This document shows, piece after piece, positions 8,780-17,381 of a DNA stretch of 64,000 nucleotides. Every line of letters starts with the position of its first letter. Within the stretch, counting starts at the first letter, position 1. The notes beneath the pieces were generated by a model. That model had not been told where the DNA came from. It saw only the letters and a program-made list of their open reading frames with translations, and made no database searches. Position numbers and translations under genes: made by a program. This DNA comes from Rhizomicrobium sp. (GTDB taxonomy: Bacteria > Pseudomonadota > Alphaproteobacteria > Micropepsales > Micropepsaceae): contig JBBCGJ010000001.1 of the NCBI GenBank assembly GCA_037200985.1, forward strand, positions 3,634,756 through 3,698,755, read 5' to 3'.

Positions 8780-8983
8780 TCAGATCTTGGCGCGGGTCGC
8801 GCTTGCGGGTCTGTCGGGACGGGCGGTTGCCATCTCGGCGCGCTCGGTCGAAAGGGTGCCGTACAAATCGGCGGCGGCGATGCTCAGGAGCCGTTCGGCC
8901 GCCAGGCGCCCGAAGCCGATATCCGGCTCGTGCGGGACCAGCAGGCACACGACGAAGATGCCGAACACGATCCGGAAGATCAC
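8780..8983 (-). CDS. Small membrane-anchored protein with GTG start
   Basis: A 67-residue protein that begins with a GTG overlapping the TGA of the upstream oxidoreductase gene (GTGA). The first 20 residues (VIFRIVFGIFVVCLLVP) form one membrane segment or uncleaved signal. The rest is hydrophilic with a conserved-looking IAAADLYGTLST stretch. It resembles small single-pass alphaproteobacterial proteins of unknown function. Translational coupling is the main evidence that it is real. An automatic caller could miss it because the same frame runs on upstream. Confidence 0.55.
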   Translation of the reverse strand: MIFRIVFGIFVVCLLVPHEPDIGFGRLAAERLLSIAAADLYGTLSTERAEMATARPDRPASATRAKI

Positions 8984-9618
8984 GATACGGGCCTCTCTGC
9001 AGCGCTCTTTTGGCGGCGCGGATTTCGTTTTTCGCGAAGGCCGAGCGTGTAGATGCGGTCCAGCCAGCGGCCGCGGTCCGCCGGCGAGATCGTATCGACG
9101 CTCCCGATATAGGTGGATTGCGCGATGCGCAGGCCCGGCAGCGGCGTCGCGACCTTTCCGGTGCCGGCCCGATAAAGAAGCGCCGGCAGGCTCGTCGTAA
9201 CGACGACCCGCGCCTCTCGGTCTTCGACCTGCAATTCGCCGGCGCCGAACAGCGACTTTTCCGACGCGCGACGCTCCGCGAAGGCGTCGAACAGGAATTT
9301 GAGCGCCGGCGGCGGACCGTCGAACCACATCGGATAGACGACGAAGAGCCGGTCGGCCCACCAGATGCCCTCGAGCATCTGGGCAAGGTCGCCTTGCACG
9401 CCGGCTCCCGATTTCCACACTTCAAAGGGCAGCCCCTGCCTTCCGATATCCAGCCGGCGCGTCCGGAAGCCGCTCGTGCGCGCGCCCTTCGCGTAAGCCG
9501 CGCACACCGCGGCGCAGAAACGTTCCGGCCGCGGATCGGGATGCCCGTTGACGACCAGAATGCGCTGCGCCGTCGCGGCCGGCAGCATCGATTGCAGGTG
9601 GGATAGGAGCGCCAGCAT
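8980..9618 (-). CDS. NAD(P)H dehydrogenase (quinone)/flavodoxin-fold oxidoreductase
   Basis: A 212-residue flavodoxin-like protein. The N-terminal strand ILVVNGHPDPRPERFCAA matches the MdaB/KefF-type NAD(P)H:quinone oxidoreductase signature. DRLFVVYPMWFDGPPPALK gives the flavin-site loop with a conserved Trp and Pro, and VTTSLPALLY follows. It probably reduces quinones with FMN or FAD. The start is set by TGATG overlap with the upstream PAS gene. It is the middle gene of a three-gene unit (PAS protein, oxidoreductase, small membrane protein), which hints at redox sensing. Confidence 0.8.
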   Translation of the reverse strand: MLALLSHLQSMLPAATAQRILVVNGHPDPRPERFCAAVCAAYAKGARTSGFRTRRLDIGRQGLPFEVWKSGAGVQGDLAQMLEGIWWADRLFVVYPMWFDGPPPALKFLFDAFAERRASEKSLFGAGELQVEDREARVVVTTSLPALLYRAGTGKVATPLPGLRIAQSTYIGSVDTISPADRGRWLDRIYTLGLREKRNPRRQKSAAERPVS

Positions 9619-10640
9619 CACGCCGCCATCGTCAAGGCCGCAAGCGCCGGCAGCCGCGGCGCCGGCAGCACCTCGGCGAAGATCACGCGCGTGTCGCCGC
9701 CCGGCATGCGGGAAAAGGAAAGCGACACGGCCTGGCCGTCGCCGCGTATGAGCGCGCCCCAATCGTTGTAACGCTCGGGCTCCGCCGACGCCGCGCCCGA
9801 TGCGACGACGTCCCATATCCCGTCGGGACCCAGGACGGCCGCGCACAGGGCGGCGAGCTCGCGCAGATGCGGATGGGCGCCGATCTCCTCGGCACGCAGC
9901 GACCATTGCCGCGCGAAGGCCGGATTGTACTGCCTGAGGCGGCCGTCCGCCCCGACGACGATGGCACCCTCGGTCAGCGAGTCGATCGCCGCGGCCTCGT
10001 CGGGCGATGGGGGCTTCGGGGCCGCGTCATCGACGACGGCCAGATGCCGGTTCCGGACGACGCGCCCCTGCGCAGCGTTTGCGGCAAGCGTCGCATCCCG
10101 CGACGAAGGCCGGCTGAACGAGCGACTGTCCTGGATGAAGATCGCGACGCTGTCTCCGACGCGCCGGCCGCGAACGGCCATCGGCCGGATGCCGATCGTG
10201 CGAACCGAAAGCGCGAACGCGGCCCCGCGCGACATCAGATCGTCGATCGCGGTCGCGAGCTTGACGGCGTCCGGCCCGGCCAGGCAGTGCTTCAGAAGGG
10301 CGCTCCCGCCGCCGAAGCTGAGCGGCGCGCGCGCATTGGCCCGCAGCACGACAACGGCTTCGGGGAGCGCGCCGATCAGCGCGTCTCGGAAATGCAGCGC
10401 GACCTGCTGGCGGCGAAGCGTCGCCAGCATGCGTTCGCGATGCCGCGACGACCGCATCCGCTCGCCGATCGCCCACGACCCGCAGCCGATGCCGACCGCG
10501 ATCGACGTGACGACGACCGCCGCGACGGCAAAGGCGCCCCATGGCGTGCAGGCGAATGCCGCGAAATGCCCGGCAAGCAGCGCCGCCAGGCTTTCCAGCG
10601 GTGCGAATATCCGTGTCGTGAATTGCGCGAAAGCGTGCAT
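9618..10640 (-). CDS. Membrane-anchored PAS-domain protein without a kinase domain
   Basis: A 340-residue protein with a hydrophobic segment at about residues 34-57. A degenerate sensor region follows (about 80-185), then a PAS domain from about 215 to 320 with the typical LTEGAIVVGADGRLRQYNPAFARQW. There is no DHp or ATPase domain after the PAS, so it cannot itself be a histidine kinase unless a partner supplies those. It resembles the N-terminal half of DivL/CckA-like sensors of alphaproteobacteria. It is divergent from a CtrA-like regulator gene, so a sensory link is plausible but unproven. Confidence 0.6.
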   Translation of the reverse strand: MHAFAQFTTRIFAPLESLAALLAGHFAAFACTPWGAFAVAAVVVTSIAVGIGCGSWAIGERMRSSRHRERMLATLRRQQVALHFRDALIGALPEAVVVLRANARAPLSFGGGSALLKHCLAGPDAVKLATAIDDLMSRGAAFALSVRTIGIRPMAVRGRRVGDSVAIFIQDSRSFSRPSSRDATLAANAAQGRVVRNRHLAVVDDAAPKPPSPDEAAAIDSLTEGAIVVGADGRLRQYNPAFARQWSLRAEEIGAHPHLRELAALCAAVLGPDGIWDVVASGAASAEPERYNDWGALIRGDGQAVSLSFSRMPGGDTRVIFAEVLPAPRLPALAALTMAA

Positions 10641-11075
10641 ATTTTATCTGCCTGCTGCGGTTGGTATCAACGTGCGCCGGACACCGAGTTCCGGACTCGG
10701 ACCGGAGAAGCGCGTCGCCGGCGAAAACGTCGGACGACGACGATCCGGTCTGCGGCGACTTCGCCGATGATGACGAGATAGGCGTCCGCGCCGCGCTCTG
10801 CTTTCAAAATTCGCGGCCGATTTTCACGCCCGCGACGCAAAGTTTGCCGGCGCGGCGAACATTCGGAGATGGAACTCGCGGATCCGCGAAGCCCGCGAGC
10901 GTCCAGGCGCGTCGCCGCACGGTCGATCCGGTCGCCCGACGAATAAAAGCGCGAACGGAAAAAAGATCGCTGCTTTCAGCAAGAGATTCGCAATGGATCG
11001 CCGCATGGTGATCTTGCCGGTTTCCGCGAAGCGCGCGGCGCCGGCCAGAAAACCAAGTCCGAATGGAACCAGGCC
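10641..11075. other. Divergent intergenic region between the PAS gene and the CtrA-like gene
   Basis: About 435 bases with no convincing gene in either strand. Open frames here lack ribosome sites and have arginine-rich shadow composition. It must hold the promoters for the divergent PAS and response-regulator genes, but no clear -35/-10 pair was identified by eye. Confidence 0.5.
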
Positions 11076-11771
11076 ATGCGCGTACTCGTGATCGACGACA
11101 ATCCGGCGGCCGCGGAGGATTTGCGCGCGGTTCTGCGGTCCGAGGGCTATGGGAGCTATCTCTGTTCCGTCGGAGAAGAGGCCATCGATCTGGCGCGGCG
11201 CTATGAGTATGACGCGATCATCCTTGAGCAGTCGCTGAGCGGCAAGTCGCGCAACGATATCCTGCGCGCGCTGCGGGCGGCCCATGTCGGCACGCCGGTC
11301 CTTGTGCTTTCGGGCGACGCGGCGATATCGGCGCGCGTCGCGGCCTTGAGCCTTGGCGCGGATGACTGTCTGGCCAGGCCGTATCATAAGGTCGAACTCA
11401 TCGCGCGCCTGCGCGCGATCATCCGCCGGTCGCGGGCCCATGCCCAATCGCTCATCACGATCGGCAGTCTGTCGATCGATCTGGAAGCGAAGACGGCCCG
11501 GGTTTCCGGCGTCGAAGTTCCGCTGACGACGATGGAATATCAGATGCTGGAGTTCCTGGCGCTTCGCAAGGGCAGGACCTTGAGCAAGAGCACCCTGCTC
11601 GAGCATCTCTATGACGGCCGCGACGAGCCCTGCATAACGACGATCAACGTCTTCATCTGCAAGCTCCGCAAGAAGCTGACTCAAGCAAATCCCGGCGAGA
11701 GCTACATCCGGACGGTCTGGGCACGCGGCTATCAGCTGTGCGATCCCGCGGCCGCCCGGATCGCGGCCTGA
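11076..11771 (+). CDS. CtrA-like OmpR-family response regulator with Glu at the phosphorylation site
   Basis: The 231-residue product aligns end to end and without early gaps with Caulobacter CtrA: MRVLVIDDN at the start, HAQSLITIG at the linker, EYQMLEFLALRKG and VFICKLRKKL in the winged helix, and VWARGYQLCDP at the end. The acidic pair D7/D8 is present. The phospho-acceptor Asp51 is replaced by Glu51 (AIILEQSL), and the conserved receiver Lys is Arg101 (CLARPYHK). The DNA-recognition helix is close to CtrA's, so similar TTAA-type sites are expected. It is likely a phosphorylation-independent paralogue, not the essential CtrA itself. Confidence 0.85.
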   Translation: MRVLVIDDNPAAAEDLRAVLRSEGYGSYLCSVGEEAIDLARRYEYDAIILEQSLSGKSRNDILRALRAAHVGTPVLVLSGDAAISARVAALSLGADDCLARPYHKVELIARLRAIIRRSRAHAQSLITIGSLSIDLEAKTARVSGVEVPLTTMEYQMLEFLALRKGRTLSKSTLLEHLYDGRDEPCITTINVFICKLRKKLTQANPGESYIRTVWARGYQLCDPAAARIAA

Positions 11772-11851
11772 CCGAAGCGCCTGACCCGCCGGCTTTGAAG
11801 AAAAATCGGGAATTCCTGCGCGCTACAGGATTTTGCAGCCGGAATAAGCAC

Positions 11852-11868
11852 CGCTTAATATCGCTTAA
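11852..11868 (+). promoter_or_regulatory. Direct repeat CGCTTAA, candidate CtrA-type box
   Basis: CGCTTAA occurs at 11852-11858 and again at 11862-11868, exactly one helical turn apart. This gives TTAA-N6-TTAAC, one base shorter than the CtrA consensus TTAA-N7-TTAAC. It lies after the CtrA-like gene and about 85 bases before the AraC-type gene, so it could be the site through which one controls the other. Confidence 0.4.
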
Positions 11869-11950
11869 CACGCCGCGAATGATCTCTTCCGCAAGCTGCG
11901 CCGTTCTCCATCCGGCGGAACGACCGCCATGGATCGCGATGGAGTTTTCG

Positions 11951-12595
11951 ATGTACGCCGTATCGGACGAGCCGCCGATTGCCGCCGTCCAACCTTGCCT
12001 GCCGGCCAACAGCAATGCGCGCAAGGCGGATCGGATCGCGGTGGATTTGCTGCGCGTCGGCCTGAAAATGCTGGATACGAACCGCGAGGCCGCGTGCGGT
12101 TATATCTTGAGGGCATGCTCGGTTCTCGAGGCGGCGGATGTCGTTCCCGATCCCATCGCAAGACCCGCGCGCGGCGGACTGGCGCCGTGGCAGGTGCAGC
12201 GCGTCAAGACCTATGTCGAGGCGAACCTCGAAGGGTCTCTGACGATACCGGAGCTGTCCGCGGTCGCTCGCCTCGGTCCCAGCCACTTCCAGCGCGCCTT
12301 CAAGACGCAGTTCGACGTCAGCCCGCACGCCTATGTGGTGCAGCGCCGCATCGAGAAGGCGCAGGAACTCATGCTGACGACGGACAAGCCTCTATGCGAG
12401 ATCGCGCTTTGCACCGGTTTTTCCGATCAGGCCCATCTTGCGACGCGCTTCCGCCGTCTCGTCGGCACGTCGCCCAGCGTCTGGCGGCGCGAGAGAACGC
12501 AACCGTCGGAGCACGAACCGGTTCTTGGACCGTCTTCCGGGCTCTGGATCAGTACAGCGGCTCTTCCGTCGTCGCAGGCTCGCCGCCGACGGTGA
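11951..12595 (+). CDS. AraC-family transcriptional regulator
   Basis: A 214-residue protein whose C-terminal 100 residues are an AraC/XylS double helix-turn-helix. LTIPELSAVARLGPSHFQRA is the first helix pair and LCEIALCTGFSDQAHLATRF the second. The N-terminal 80 residues contain DRIAVDLLRVGLKMLD and no recognisable cupin ligand domain. It is shorter than typical AraC proteins. The start at 11951 has GGAG six bases upstream; 11939 is an alternative. The last 47 bases overlap the convergent DUF2125 gene. Targets are unknown. Confidence 0.85.
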   Translation: MYAVSDEPPIAAVQPCLPANSNARKADRIAVDLLRVGLKMLDTNREAACGYILRACSVLEAADVVPDPIARPARGGLAPWQVQRVKTYVEANLEGSLTIPELSAVARLGPSHFQRAFKTQFDVSPHAYVVQRRIEKAQELMLTTDKPLCEIALCTGFSDQAHLATRFRRLVGTSPSVWRRERTQPSEHEPVLGPSSGLWISTAALPSSQARRRR

Positions 12596-13574
12596 CGATG
12601 CCGCCATGGACGCCGACCACCGCGCCCAGCAGTCCTGCCGGATTGCTGCCCGCCAGCGCCGCGCGGTCCAGCAGGGCCGCCGCGATGCCCGCGTTCTGAT
12701 TGCCCCGCACGCCGTGCCGGCGCGCATTGTCGAGCAGCGTCTCGATTCCCGCGATCTTGAAATCCAGCAGCCCGTCCGCCGCATGCGTGGGGTCGAGCGC
12801 GAGACGGCCCTTGCCCATCGCGCTCAATCCCTTCCAGGAAATCTCCAGGTCGTTCACCGCCAGCGCGCCGTTCGCGGTGCGGAAGGTTTCGAGCGCGCTC
12901 ACCCAGTCGGTCAGGCCGGCGCGCAGCCCGTCGAACGCCCGCGCCGGCGTGGCGGAGGCGTTGAGCTTCACCGATGCGATGTCCGGGCCGAACAAGGATG
13001 TCAGCCGCGGCGAAAGATGCACCTCGTCGGCGGTGACGAAGAGATCGAGCGTGGTGCCGCCGGGCGCGATCCGCGCGTGAAGCTGCACGCGTCCCGCCGT
13101 CAGCGCCGGCGAGCCGAAGCCCACAAGGTCGAGATCGACGCGCGACAGCCCGCGCGCCCCCGCGATCGTGCTGGCGTGCAGATCGCCGACCGCGAACGGC
13201 ATCTCGTGCGGTTTGCCGGCAAGATCGCGCCAGCGCAGCGCCTGGCGCCCCGCCGCCTCATAGATGAACTGCTCGCGGCCATAGGTCAGGCCGTGCATCG
13301 CGAATTTTTCGCTTCTCCAGGACGAAGGCCCATGCGGCGTCGTCGCCGTCACGCTGAGATCCTGGAACACGACGTCGAGGTTGAACGGAAAGCCGCTGAC
13401 GCTTTTCGACGCGAAGGCGAGCGTCACGCCCGGCATCGCCTCATGGCCGTTCATCGCGTCCAGCCGCGACGAAAGGGCGCTCGCCGCGATCCACCAATAG
13501 ATGCCGGTCCCGCCCGCCAGGGCGAGGAACAGCGCCAGCGGCGCATAGAGGAAGAACCGGCTGGAATATTTCAT
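12549..13574 (-). CDS. DUF2125 family protein
   Basis: A 341-residue protein with an N-terminal membrane anchor (residues about 8-30). A periplasmic, beta-rich region with SKSVSGFPFNLDVVF follows, the hallmark of DUF2125 proteins of alphaproteobacteria. The C-terminus repeats small Ala/Gly-rich segments (LLDFKIAGIETLL, LLGAVVGVHGGIV). The fold resembles AsmA-like lipid-related proteins, but no function is established. Its 3' end overlaps the AraC gene tail to tail. Confidence 0.82.
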   Translation of the reverse strand: MKYSSRFFLYAPLALFLALAGGTGIYWWIAASALSSRLDAMNGHEAMPGVTLAFASKSVSGFPFNLDVVFQDLSVTATTPHGPSSWRSEKFAMHGLTYGREQFIYEAAGRQALRWRDLAGKPHEMPFAVGDLHASTIAGARGLSRVDLDLVGFGSPALTAGRVQLHARIAPGGTTLDLFVTADEVHLSPRLTSLFGPDIASVKLNASATPARAFDGLRAGLTDWVSALETFRTANGALAVNDLEISWKGLSAMGKGRLALDPTHAADGLLDFKIAGIETLLDNARRHGVRGNQNAGIAAALLDRAALAGSNPAGLLGAVVGVHGGIVTVGGEPATTEEPLY

Positions 13575-13626
13575 CGGGCGCGAACCTGGTGTCCTGAGCT
13601 GGAAATTCCTGCATTCAAATAAGGTG

Positions 13627-13756
13627 TCATGGCCCGCGAATGCGGGCTACCCAGGTGACATCTGCTCCGACCGTGCAGGTTTCACCTGGGTCCGCCGCAC
13701 GTTACCCTGAGCGACGCCGCAGGCGGCGTCGAAGGGCGCGGCGGATGACAGTGAAG
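13627..13756. repeat. Intergenic inverted repeats
   Basis: Three hairpins follow one another: GGCCCGC...GCGGGCT near 13630-13650, CCCAGGTGA paired with TCACCTGGG across 13649-13691, and GACGCCGC-AG-GCGGCGTC near 13715-13735. The first recurs upstream of nrdJ. No gene was seen in the roughly 200-base spacer, so this is repeat DNA between two minus-strand genes. Confidence 0.6.
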
Positions 13757-13780
13757 GGCGCAGAATTCCGACGTGGGACA

Positions 13781-14977
13781 CTAGACGGTTTTGAGCGCGC
13801 TGGCCGGGAACAGGATGTCGCGTACCTCGCCGAGCCGGGCCTGGCGCGCCAGCTCGCGTTCGAGCTTGCTCCGCCGGGCCTTGCTCAGCGTCAGGCGCGG
13901 CTCCATCCACAGCGCCTTGACCGCCAGCGCGTCCTTCGCCCGCTCTGCCTTCATGTCGATCCGCCCGACGAAGCGGTCGCCTTCCAGCAGCGGGAAGACA
14001 TAGTAGCCGTATGACCGCTTGTGCCCGGGCACGAAGACCTCGAGCCGGTAGTCGAAGCCGAAGATGCGCTCCACCCGGGCCCGGTCGCGCAGCACCGGAT
14101 CGAAGGGCGACAGCACCCGCAGCCGCGAGGTCGGCGCCGGCAAGTGCGCCATCTGCGCCTCGATGTCGGGCCGCGCCACGGCCTGAAAGCCGCGCAGGCC
14201 CGGCGCGCCTTCCAGCGTCACGTCGATCAGCCGGCCCTTCTTCTTTTCGGCCTCGATCCATTTGGCCGCCTCGGGAATGGAGGCATGGCCCCAGAAATCC
14301 GCGATCATCCGCGCCGTGCCGGCGCCCAGCCGGTCGAGCGCCGCGTTGTGCGCCCAATCCAGGGTCTGGAGCCGCGTCGGCCGCGCCGCGCGCAGGTCTT
14401 TCGCGATGGCGCGCTCCGAAAGATCGTAGATCTTCTCGAAGCCGTCGCGCGCCAGGACCGCGAGCTCGCCGGTGCGCCAGAGATATTCCAGCGCCGCCTT
14501 GGCCGGCCCCCAGCCCCACCACGGTCCGGTGCGTCCGCCCAGATGGGCGAAGTCGCGCGCCCGCGACGCGCCGTGCGCCGCGATGTGATCGCGCACCACG
14601 CCCAGCACCTTGTCGTCGCCGATGCGCTCGCGCCAGGCCGCGACATTGGCTTTGCTCTGGGCGAAGCGGTGGCGCCAATGCGGATAATGCTCCAGCGGAA
14701 TGAGCGAGGAATCGTGCGTCCAATGCTCGAACAGCGCCGGGGCCCTGGCCTGCAGCCGGTCGAGATGGCGCGGCCGGTAGCCGGTGTGGCGCGAGAACAG
14801 GATGTGATGATGCGCCCGCTCGACGATCTTGATCGAATCGAGCTGGACATAGCCGAGCTTGCCGATCAGCGGCGCCACGGCGCTCGCCCCGCCTTCCTGC
14901 CGCACCCCGGATAGGCCGTGCCGCGCCAGGATGAGGGCGCGCGCCTTGTCGTTCGCAATGTGGAACGGCTTATTCAA
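13781..14977 (-). CDS. YcaQ/AlkX-like winged-helix DNA glycosylase family protein
   Basis: A 398-residue member of the HTH_42 (PF06224) family. The family's catalytic QxD motif is seen as YVQLDSIKIVERAHHHILFS near residues 48-67. Downstream landmarks are FEHWTHDSSLIPLEHYPHWR and LSPFDPVLRDRARVERIFGFDYR in the C-terminal domain. In E. coli, YcaQ unhooks interstrand crosslinks, so a DNA-repair role is likely by family. It is flanked by repeats and nrdJ and shows no obvious operon partner. Confidence 0.85.
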   Translation of the reverse strand: MNKPFHIANDKARALILARHGLSGVRQEGGASAVAPLIGKLGYVQLDSIKIVERAHHHILFSRHTGYRPRHLDRLQARAPALFEHWTHDSSLIPLEHYPHWRHRFAQSKANVAAWRERIGDDKVLGVVRDHIAAHGASRARDFAHLGGRTGPWWGWGPAKAALEYLWRTGELAVLARDGFEKIYDLSERAIAKDLRAARPTRLQTLDWAHNAALDRLGAGTARMIADFWGHASIPEAAKWIEAEKKKGRLIDVTLEGAPGLRGFQAVARPDIEAQMAHLPAPTSRLRVLSPFDPVLRDRARVERIFGFDYRLEVFVPGHKRSYGYYVFPLLEGDRFVGRIDMKAERAKDALAVKALWMEPRLTLSKARRSKLERELARQARLGEVRDILFPASALKTV

Positions 14978-15004
14978 CGGCCCGTCGCTTCGCTGCCGGC
15001 CCTG

Positions 15005-17290
15005 TCATCCGCAGCGCGAATAGCCGCAGGAGATGCAGGATTCGCAGCCTTCGAGCTTGACCAGGCTGGGCGAGCCGCAGCGCGGGCAGAAGCGCGCCGG
15101 CGCGCCTTGCGCGGCCACCGCCACGGCGCGCCGCTCGCTCGGCACCAGCGCGTCGCCATGCGGCGCGATGAAGCCGGTGTCGATCATGTGCTTCTCCAGC
15201 ACCTCGCCGATCGCCGCCATCAGGGAGGGGACATAACGCTCGCCGCTCCACTGCCCGCCGCGCGGATCGAAGATCGCCTTGAGCTCCTCGACCACGAAGG
15301 ACACGTCGCCGCCGCGCCGGAACACCGCCGAGATCATCCGCGTCAGCGCCAGCGCCCAGGCATAGGCCTCCATGTTCTTGGAGTTGATGAACACCTCGAA
15401 GGGCCGGCGCCGCCCATCCTTCTCGATGTCGTTCACCGTGATGTAGAAGGCGTGGTCGCTGTCCAGCCATTTGATCTTGTAGGTCTGTCCGATCAGCACC
15501 TCCGGCCGGTCGAGCGGCCGCGTCATGTAGACCACCCCGCCCATGCTCTCGCGCGGCCGCGGCGCCGGCACGGTCTCTTCCGCCGGCTCGGCGGCGGACG
15601 GCTCCGCCTGCAGCACGGCGCCCGTTACCGCGTTCGGGCGATAGGTCGTGCAGCCCTTGCAGCCGAGCTCATAGGCGCGGGCATAGACGTCCTTGAACGC
15701 CTCGAAGGAAATGGCGGCCGGCACGTTGATCGTCTTGGAGATCGAGCTGTCGATATGGCGCTGCGCCGCCGCCTGCACCGCGAGATGGTCTTCCGGCGCG
15801 ATGGTCTGCGCGGTGACGAAATAATCCGGCAGCGCGGCCTCCTCGCCGAAGCGGGCGCGGAAGGCGCGATAGGCGTAATCCTCGACTGCCTCGGTCGTAT
15901 GCGTGCCGTCGGGCTGGAGGACGCGGCGCGTATAGGTATAGGCGAACACCGGCTCGACGCCGCTCGACACATTGCCGGCGAACAGCGAGATCGTGCCGGT
16001 CGGCGCGATGGAGGTCAGAAGCCCGTTGCGGATGCCGCTCTTCGCGATGGCGCCGCGCACCTCCTGCGGCAGGCGCAGGATGAAAGGCCGGTTCAGGAAT
16101 TCCTGCGCGTCGAACAGCGGGAACGCGCCCTTCTCGGCGGCGAGTTCGGCCGAGGCGAGATAGGCCGCGTCGCTCAGCGCCGACAGCCAGGCATCGATCA
16201 GCGCCACGCTTTCTTGCGAGCCGTAACGCGTGCGGCAGAAGATCAGCGCATCGGCGAGGCCGGTGACGCCGAGCCCGATGCGCCGCTTGGCTTTGGCCTC
16301 GGCCTCTTGCTCGGGCAGCGGAAAGCGCGACACGTCGATGACGTTGTCGAGCATGCGCACGGCAACCTTGGTCAGCCGCACCAGTTCCTCGACGTCGAGA
16401 TGCGCGTCCGCTTCGAAGGGATGCTTCACCAGCTTGGCCAGATTGATCGAGCCCAGCAGGCATGCGCCGTAAGGGGGGAGGGGTTGCTCGCCACACGGGT
16501 TCGTCGCCGAGATCGTCTCGCAGTATCCGAGATTGTTCTCCGCGTTGATGCGGTCGATGAAGATCACCCCGGGCTCGGCGGTCTCGTAGGTCGCGCGCAT
16601 GATGCGGTCCCACAGATCGCGCGCCCTGACGCTGCGATAGACCCGGCCGCCGAAGTTCAGGTCCCATTGCGCGTCCGCCTTCACCGCGTCCATGAAGGCG
16701 TCGCTCACCAGCACCGAGAGGTTGAAATTGGTGAGATGGCCGGGCTCGCGCTTGGCGTCGATGAAGGTCTCGATGTCGGGATGGTCGATCGCCAGCGTCG
16801 CCATCATCGCGCCGCGCCGGCTTCCCGCCGACATGATGGTGCGGCACATCGCGTCCCACACTTCCATGAACGACACCGGGCCCGAAGCGTCCGCCGCCAC
16901 GCCCTTCACGGCGGCGCCCTTGGGCCGCAGGGTCGAGAAATCGTAGCCGATGCCGCCGCCCTGCTGCAGCGTCAGCGCCGCCTCGCGCACGGCACGGAAG
17001 ATGCCGTCCATCGAATCTTCGATCGTGCCCATCACGAAGCAGTTGAAGAGCGTCACCGAGCGGTCGGTGCCCGCGCCCGCCAAAATGCGTCCGGCCGGCA
17101 GGAAGCGGTGTCCGGCCAGCGCCTGGGCGAAGGCCAGCGCCTGTTCGCCGCGCGTCTCCGGGGCCTCCGCGGCGGAAGCGGCCAGGGCGACACGCGCCCA
17201 GGTGTCGGCGACATCGCCGTCCACGGGCGTGCCGTCCGGCTGTTTCAGCCGGTACTTCATGTCCCAGATCTGGCGGGAAATATCGCTCAT
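15005..17290 (-). CDS. nrdJ: Adenosylcobalamin-dependent (class II) ribonucleotide reductase
   Basis: A 761-residue class II enzyme that makes deoxyribonucleotides without oxygen or an iron-radical subunit. Visible are C84 in LFNCFVMG, the active-site block NPCGEQPLPPYGACLLGS (N264, C266, E268), and PTGTISLFAGNVSSGVEP. The extreme C-terminus has Cys pairs (CPRCG, CESC, CGYSRCG) that form the redox/zinc tail. The ATG at 17290 is chosen because the 21 upstream codons carry repeat-derived sequence. No cobalamin riboswitch fits in the short upstream spacer. Confidence 0.95.
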   Translation of the reverse strand: MSDISRQIWDMKYRLKQPDGTPVDGDVADTWARVALAASAAEAPETRGEQALAFAQALAGHRFLPAGRILAGAGTDRSVTLFNCFVMGTIEDSMDGIFRAVREAALTLQQGGGIGYDFSTLRPKGAAVKGVAADASGPVSFMEVWDAMCRTIMSAGSRRGAMMATLAIDHPDIETFIDAKREPGHLTNFNLSVLVSDAFMDAVKADAQWDLNFGGRVYRSVRARDLWDRIMRATYETAEPGVIFIDRINAENNLGYCETISATNPCGEQPLPPYGACLLGSINLAKLVKHPFEADAHLDVEELVRLTKVAVRMLDNVIDVSRFPLPEQEAEAKAKRRIGLGVTGLADALIFCRTRYGSQESVALIDAWLSALSDAAYLASAELAAEKGAFPLFDAQEFLNRPFILRLPQEVRGAIAKSGIRNGLLTSIAPTGTISLFAGNVSSGVEPVFAYTYTRRVLQPDGTHTTEAVEDYAYRAFRARFGEEAALPDYFVTAQTIAPEDHLAVQAAAQRHIDSSISKTINVPAAISFEAFKDVYARAYELGCKGCTTYRPNAVTGAVLQAEPSAAEPAEETVPAPRPRESMGGVVYMTRPLDRPEVLIGQTYKIKWLDSDHAFYITVNDIEKDGRRRPFEVFINSKNMEAYAWALALTRMISAVFRRGGDVSFVVEELKAIFDPRGGQWSGERYVPSLMAAIGEVLEKHMIDTGFIAPHGDALVPSERRAVAVAAQGAPARFCPRCGSPSLVKLEGCESCISCGYSRCG

Positions 17291-17303
17291 GGCCTCGTTC
17301 CAG

Positions 17304-17327
17304 GGGCCCGCGTGGCGGGCTACACAG
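17304..17327. repeat. GGCCCGC palindrome upstream of nrdJ
   Basis: GGCCCGC-GTG-GCGGGCT closely matches the hairpin near 13630-13650, including the following GCTAC. It lies between plsC and the nrdJ start. It could form a stem in the nrdJ leader or simply be a dispersed repeat. Confidence 0.5.
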
Positions 17328-17381
17328 CTAACGCTTTCGGCCGCGAAAATCAAGGTTTGTTCGCGGAACGTTCCGACTTGG

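Noticed and set aside
10661..11011. 117-codon open frame upstream of the CtrA-like gene
   Set aside because: No ribosome site, Arg-rich composition, and it covers the needed promoter region.
10824..11684. Minus-strand frame opposite the CtrA-like gene
   Set aside because: The plus strand carries a full receiver and winged-helix protein, so this is an antisense shadow.
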